Part shown: positions 59,249 to 64,000 of the stretch, one piece after another
Layout: each line of letters begins with the position of its first letter
Position numbering within the stretch: the stretch's first letter is position 1
NCBI GenBank assembly: GCA_001986395.2
Contig: MQVO02000015.1
Location: 558,001-622,000 of the forward strand
DNA: 64,000 nucleotides
Source of the DNA: Irpex lacteus
Taxonomy: Eukaryota; Basidiomycota; Agaricomycetes; Polyporales; Irpicaceae
Reading direction: 5' to 3'
Notes under the pieces: generated by a model
What the model saw: only the letters and a program-made list of their open reading frames with translations
Databases searched by the model: none
Told to the model about the DNA's origin: nothing
Position numbers and translations under genes: made by a program

Positions 59249-62200
59249 ATGCAAGGTGGGAGCTACGATGAGGTCGAGGAGATCGAGGACATTAGGTTCG
59301 GTAGTCCATGACTTATTGCCTCCGAACGGTACAGAGCTCACGCAATTACAGACGATACGAGGACTTCACTACTATCGGTACGCTACAAATATATTCGTGT
59401 GGTCGCACCAAAGCAGCAACAGCTCGAATCCTAATCCCGGACGCGTATAGATTGGATACAAGACTCAGTCATCGAGCGCAACCGACGAATCCGAAAGGCT
59501 AGGCAATTACACCATGCAACACATCGTACTCACGGCATACGTGGAGAGGAGACATTCCGGTGGCTATGGTCAAAGTTTAGGAAGTTGCTGGACGCAGGGC
59601 AGAGCTGGTTTGTTGTCACGCTCGTTGGTGAGTTCATTCTCAAGTCGTGAACATTGCGCGTTATACTGAACGGATGTGCAGGTGTGGCTATTGGCGTGAA
59701 CGCTGCACTTATCTCAATAGTCACCGAGTGGTTGTCGGACCTGAAGACAGGGTATTGCTATGATGGGTGGTGGCTGAACCAACAGTTTTGTTGCTGGGAG
59801 ATCGAGTATGAGGACGAGAATGGGTGCGATTCCTGGCATCCATGGAGTACCGCGTGGCCGGCGCAGTACGTAGTGTATATCATCTTCGCGGTGAGTAATG
59901 TCGTATATGCACTATTGCTTGCGAGGGGTTGACGTGTGATAGGCAACGTTCTCGTTTGTGGCAGCTCACCTGGTCAAGAACTTGGCCAAATACGCAGCTG
60001 GTTCAGGTATCTCCGAGATAAAATGCATCCTGGCCGGATTCATCATGAAGGGCTTTCTCGGATTCTCGACACTTCTAGTGAAGAGTTTGACTCTCGTAAG
60101 TAACATCCTCTCTAAGGCTCCCGAAATAACCCATCCATCGTTCAATGTAGCCCTTGGTCATCGCGTCCGGGCTCTCAGTCGGCAAGGAAGGTCCCTCCGT
60201 TCACGTCGCATGCTCCATCGGGAGCGTGGTTGCCGGTTGGTTCGCTCGCTTCTCGCAAAGTCATGGTGGGTCGCTGAACCCTCGCTCTAACAGCAATATG
60301 ATGGATGACTTGAATCACATTCACGTTCATAGGGAAAATGCGAGAGATACTCACTGCGTCGAGTGCGGCTGGTGTAGCCGTGGCGTTTGGTTCTCCGATC
60401 GGAGGCGTCATGTTCTCTATTGAGGAGATGACGAGTAACTTCAGTATCAAGACTATGTGGAGGAGCTTCTTTTGTGCTCTCATAGCCACAGTCACACTGT
60501 CTGTGAGTCGTCCCGTTCAAAAGTCACGCGACGTTTTATCGAAACTGAGGGCGCGCGTAGGCTATGAACCCGTATCGCAGCGGCAAGCTTGTGCTGTTCC
60601 AGGTCACATACGACAGGGACTGGCACTTCTTTGAGATAATGTTCTTCGTCATACTAGGGATATTCGGGGTAAGTCCTTTCACCTACCCATCCTTCGATCA
60701 TTCCCCTCATTATTATACTGGCAGGGACTCTACGGTGCCTTCATGGTCAAATTCAACCTCCAATGGATGGCCTTCAGGCGTAAACACTTAGCAGACTACC
60801 CAGTCCTCGAAGCTATGGCCCTAGCTACGCTAACCGCCGTCATCGGGTACTCCAACCGATTCTTGCGCATCGACATGACCGAAATGATGTCCATTCTCTT
60901 CCGTGAATGTGAGGGAGGAGGAGACTACGATAACCTCTGCCAGTATGTAGTGTTCTCTCGTCAATCGGGAGTTATTTGACAGTAGTGTGTTTGACAGAAC
61001 TTCTGTCCAGTGGTCTGTCGCATGGTCCCTGCTCTTGGCCACGATCTTCCGTATTTTCTTCGTTATGATTTCCTATGGATGCAAAGTCCCCGCTGGTATC
61101 TTCGTTCCTTCAATGGCCATTGGAGCGACCTTTGGTCGCATGATTGGTATCATGGTGAAGGCCATCAACCGGTAAGGCACTCATTTTCATGTCTGCATGC
61201 AAGACCAACAGGTACTAATAAGGTGTGGGGTGTTGCAGGGCTTATCCAGATGCTGGTATCTTTGCAGTGTGCGCACCCGATGTGCCATGTATCACACCCG
61301 GGACATATGCCTTCTTGGGTGCAGCTGCAGCCCTCAGGTATGCTTCATCCTACTATCTTATGAAACTCGCCTTACACGACGTGACTACAGCGGGGTGATG
61401 AGGATGACAGTGACTGTGGTTGTCATCATGTTCGAGCTCACAGGTGCCTTGACGTACATCCTACCAACCATGGTCAGTCAATCCGCCAACAAACCCACTA
61501 GGATTCTAACCACCTATTATAACAAAGATCGTGCTCCTAGTAACGAAAGCAGTTGGCGATTTCCTTGGTACGAACGGTATCGCCGACGAAGCAATCCGAT
61601 TTAACGGCTACCCATTCCTGGACAAGGACGACCATGCATACAACGTCCCAGGTACGTTAGACCATGCTTCTACGAGCTGCTGCAGAGATAACGGAGGTGG
61701 TTTCCAGTGTCGAGGGCGATGAAGGCAGAGTTGCACGTGTTGACCGTGACTGGTTTGACTGTTCGTCAGATAGGTACGTGAGTTCGTCTTGGTAGGTGAA
61801 GGTGTATACTGAGTGCGGTGTAGAGGAGGTGCTTGAGAATACTAGCGTCCAGGGCTTCCCGATCGTCAACGAGGCAAACATACTCATGGGATACATCGGG
61901 CGAACAGAGCTGCGCTACGTCCTCGGTGCGTCGTCTCTCCTACCTACCATCCATACCTTGCTCACACGCTCTTCTCACCACACCCATCACGCCACATCAC
62001 TCTACACATAGACAAAGCAAAGAAAGTACAAAACACACGCCCAGACACCCTATGCTCCTTCGCAGCCGAAGAACACGAACGCGACGAGATCGAGTTCTCC
62101 GGGATCGCGACTGGGCCGGGTGTAGGCGTGGACGACGACCTCTCCATGGAGATGCTGGAGACGACGGCGTCGTCAGACGTGCTCAAGTTGTGGCCGTGGG

Positions 62201-62621
62201 TGAATCAGGTACTTGTCTCAGTCACGTTTGCAAATATGCGATGAAAGTTGATGAACGTTGTAGACTCCTTTGACGGTGTCGCCACAGCTGCCTTTGGAGA
62301 TCGTCATGCAACTGTTCCGACGTATGGGGTGCGTTTTCTCTCTCGTCTCCACATGTGCTTCTGCCAGTAAGTAGTGTCACTGACAATAACATCCCTCACA
62401 GCCCGCGAGTCATTCTAGTAGAAGACCAAGGCGCCCTCTGCGGCCTCGTCACAGTCAAAGACGTACTCAAATACACACTAACGGAGACAGGAGAGAAACA
62501 CGCGTCTTACGATGCTGAGCAGTTCGAGGGTATCATCGAGCAGTCGTGGACGTGGATCACGGCGCGGACACATGATTTGTTCTCTTTACTTGGTCGGTTG
62601 GTCAGGCGGATTCGACGATGA
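59249..62621 (+). CDS. ClC-type chloride channel or Cl-/H+ exchanger
   Basis: A multi-exon ClC gene of roughly 800 residues. I start it at [14 protein letters not shown], whose exon joins in phase to [15 protein letters not shown]. Signature segments follow in order: [44 protein letters not shown] and [16 protein letters not shown]. The gating glutamate in GKEGP is present, so proton-coupled exchange is possible. CBS domains are at the end ([50 protein letters not shown]). It matches the yeast Gef1 / vertebrate ClC-3 branch, which acidifies Golgi or vacuole compartments. Earlier 5' exons are possible. Confidence 0.9.
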
Positions 62622-62766
62622 CCCTGTCCTCTTTGCTGCTGGGGATGTATTGATCTCTAATTACATTACTACATGATAAGTAGTGGGGTGTTCTATGGCG
62701 GTTCTTCTATAAATATTTATACAGACATGGACTGCAGGTGTCGAGTCGGTTATATGATTACGAGCT

Positions 62767-63350
62767 TCAGAGCAGTGCAGGGCCCTCGCGGAGGACGCAG
62801 GGACCGCCGTAGATGACCTTGTCGGCGAGACCGTTCTCGTTGATGTAGTTGATGATGGTCTCGTCGTCTGCGCCTGGCTGGAGCCAGAGAGAGGGGATGC
62901 CTAGGGCTTTGGCTTGTTCGAGCAGGCCGAGGGTGATCTATGAGGGTATTTTGAGTATTCGTTCTATGCATGGCGAGTAGGTGGTGTTTACCTTGGGGCC
63001 TGTGATCACACTCACGGAGGTGTGTGTTGGGTCGGGGAGATCGGCGAGTGCGCGGATGGCAGCGACGCCTTGGATCTCAGTCTCTTTCTACAATAGTAGG
63101 TTGGGTGAGTAGCAGCGTGAGTTGGTAGAGGCAAGCTACAGACAGGGTGCACGGGCGTCACGTCCTTGCTGTTCTCGAGGTAGAACTTCAGCACCTGCAC
63201 ACAAGGAACCAGTTCAGATCAGAATAATCGTAGATCATCGAGGGAGCACTAACCTTGGTGCCGAACTTGGTCTCGTCCTTGGACGCACCGACGACGGCAA
63301 AGTGAGGCTGAGACAGGAAAGCCTTCTTCTGTTCTTCAGAGCCAGACATT
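62767..63350 (-). CDS. CoA-binding domain protein
   Basis: Starts MSGSEEQKKAFLSQPHFAVV and continues with the Rossmann-type nucleotide site of CoA-binding (YccU-like) proteins: VVGASKDETKFGTK, VLKFYLENSKDVTPVHPKE, ALADLPDPTHTSVSVITG, SLWLQPGADDETI and KVIYGGPCVLREGPALL. Three introns were read, each in phase (for example after GTK and after HP). Length is about 137 residues, as in the family. It is predicted to be a small soluble protein in cytosol or mitochondria; physiological role unclear. Confidence 0.9.
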
Positions 63351-63749
63351 GTGCGACAGTTGATCTAAGTGTGGGTAGATGTGGATGAGGAGATGGGGAG
63401 GGCTAGCCTGATACCCTCCGCTCTCTTCATCTGCTCGTACTTATACTCTTGTTACCTCTCATGTAGGGCACAACCAAGGCCTGATTGTCCCCGACATCAG
63501 AGGTAACGAAGTGCACGGCATATGGTGCAATCCATGCGCCTGTGGTCTATCGCCTGGCAAAAAAGCGGCCAAGTGTCAGTAAGAAAATTTGAAAGTCTGT
63601 TATACGCAGTGCCTACCCTTGTCTGTTATTGGCCTGTTGTCATCGCTGACACTGCCAACGTCGAGGACGAGTAGAGCTCGCCGCACTTACTCTGTTCTAA
63701 CCCGCGCGCTGGACAAAAGTCCGATGGTCCGTGCGCACGCGCCTAGGAG
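63351..63749. other. Upstream region before the U1 gene
   Basis: About 400 bases: the promoter of the CoA-binding gene and the upstream part of the snRNA gene. Nothing else was seen. Confidence 0.4.
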
Positions 63750-63757
63750 TATATAAG
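63750..63757 (+). promoter_or_regulatory. TATA box of the snRNA gene
   Basis: TATATAAG, 34 bases before the predicted U1 5' end. Confidence 0.6.
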
Positions 63758-63783
63758 CAGGGGTGCGCCCATCTGAACACCTC

Positions 63784-63958
63784 ATACTTACCTTGATGGC
63801 ACAGGCCCCTTCACGGACCTGGGTCTGTGGGCCGCGGGGTCCTTCCATAGCACGGCGACCTTGTCCATACAGAGGGAACTCGCGGTTTGTATGGGCTTCG
63901 GCTCATGCACCGTCTCAATATTTTCCTGTCCTGCTTCGGCCCTCGGGCTGGGCAGGCC
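63784..63958 (+). ncRNA. U1 spliceosomal snRNA
   Basis: The start ATACTTACCT is the conserved U1 5' end that pairs with splice donors. Downstream are a stem pair CCATACA (63865-63871) with TGTATGG (63888-63894), a likely Sm site AATATTTTC (63917-63925), and a terminal stem CCTGTCC (63925-63931) with GGGCAGG (63950-63956). The pieces come in the right order for U1, and the length, about 175 nt, is close to known U1 RNAs. The 3' end is estimated at the T-run that begins at 63960. No protein need be assumed. Confidence 0.8.
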
Positions 63959-63983
63959 ATTTTTTTTTTGGTTCCTGCGCTCT

Positions 63984-64000
63984 CCTAACCCTAACCCTAG
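63984..64000 (+). repeat. Short telomere-like run (CCCTAA type)
   Basis: CCTAACCCTAACCCTAG at the window edge, about 2.5 repeats of the fungal telomere unit. The orientation is C-rich toward the right, which is the wrong direction for a right-hand chromosome end. Too short to call more. Confidence 0.5.

Noticed and set aside
63984..64000. Chromosome end (telomere)
   Set aside because: The strand orientation is wrong for a right-hand telomere and only about 2.5 units are visible.
63790..64000. Open reading frame from ATG at about 63795 to the window end
   Set aside because: The stretch has U1 snRNA landmarks and a T-run; an open frame here is a by-product of GC-rich stems.
1..64000. CRISPR arrays, bacterial operons or ribosome-binding sites
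   Set aside because: The DNA is eukaryotic with spliced genes; no regular direct-repeat and spacer pattern was seen.

Overview
The window looks like nuclear DNA of a basidiomycete fungus, probably an Agaricomycete. Genes carry many short introns (about 48-70 nt, GT-AG), and some exons are only 9-12 nt. The gene set is fungal: a Ymc1-type mitochondrial carrier, Ccr4, a Vps3844-type ER protein, a purine nucleoside permease, a Mup1-like permease and a Rieske/DUF455 fusion. Splice sites and protein names are read by eye; no database search was possible.

Layout. 1-3.5 kb: two tandem NADH pyrophosphatase (Nudix) genes, the first cut by the window edge. 6-7.3 kb: mitochondrial carrier. 7.7-11.1 kb: secreted subtilase A. 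12.86-16.56 kb: an apparently complete pogo/Fot1-like DNA transposon. 17-18.3 kb: nucleoside permease. 20.2-21.9 kb: a small secreted protein and a mitochondrial pterin-dehydratase-like protein. 23.8-27.4 kb: subtilase B, a relative of A on the other strand. 27.9-30.3 kb: Ccr4 deadenylase. 31.2-43 kb: a repeat-rich island holding a hAT-like MITE with 8-bp target duplication, a frameshifted F-box gene, a 3.2-kb fold-back repeat with a nested TIR element, an SDR gene, a C2H2 zinc-finger gene and a 1.5-kb TA-flanked element. 43.4-50 kb: small helical proteins of unknown role and a Vps3844-type gene. 50.5-54.5 kb: a divergent G-alpha subunit and an amino-acid permease. 55.6-63.4 kb: ZCCHC9-like zinc-knuckle protein, Rieske-DUF455 protein, ClC chloride transporter and a CoA-binding protein. 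63.78-63.96 kb: a probable U1 snRNA gene, followed by a short telomere-like CCCTAA run at the window edge.

The genes do not form one pathway. Housekeeping genes sit at both ends and the middle (31-43 kb) is accessory DNA. The most striking structure is the fold-back repeat at 33461-36668. Its two arms of about 1.16 kb converge on a loop of about 61 nt. The outer 540 bp of the arms look almost identical, while the inner part is clearly diverged.
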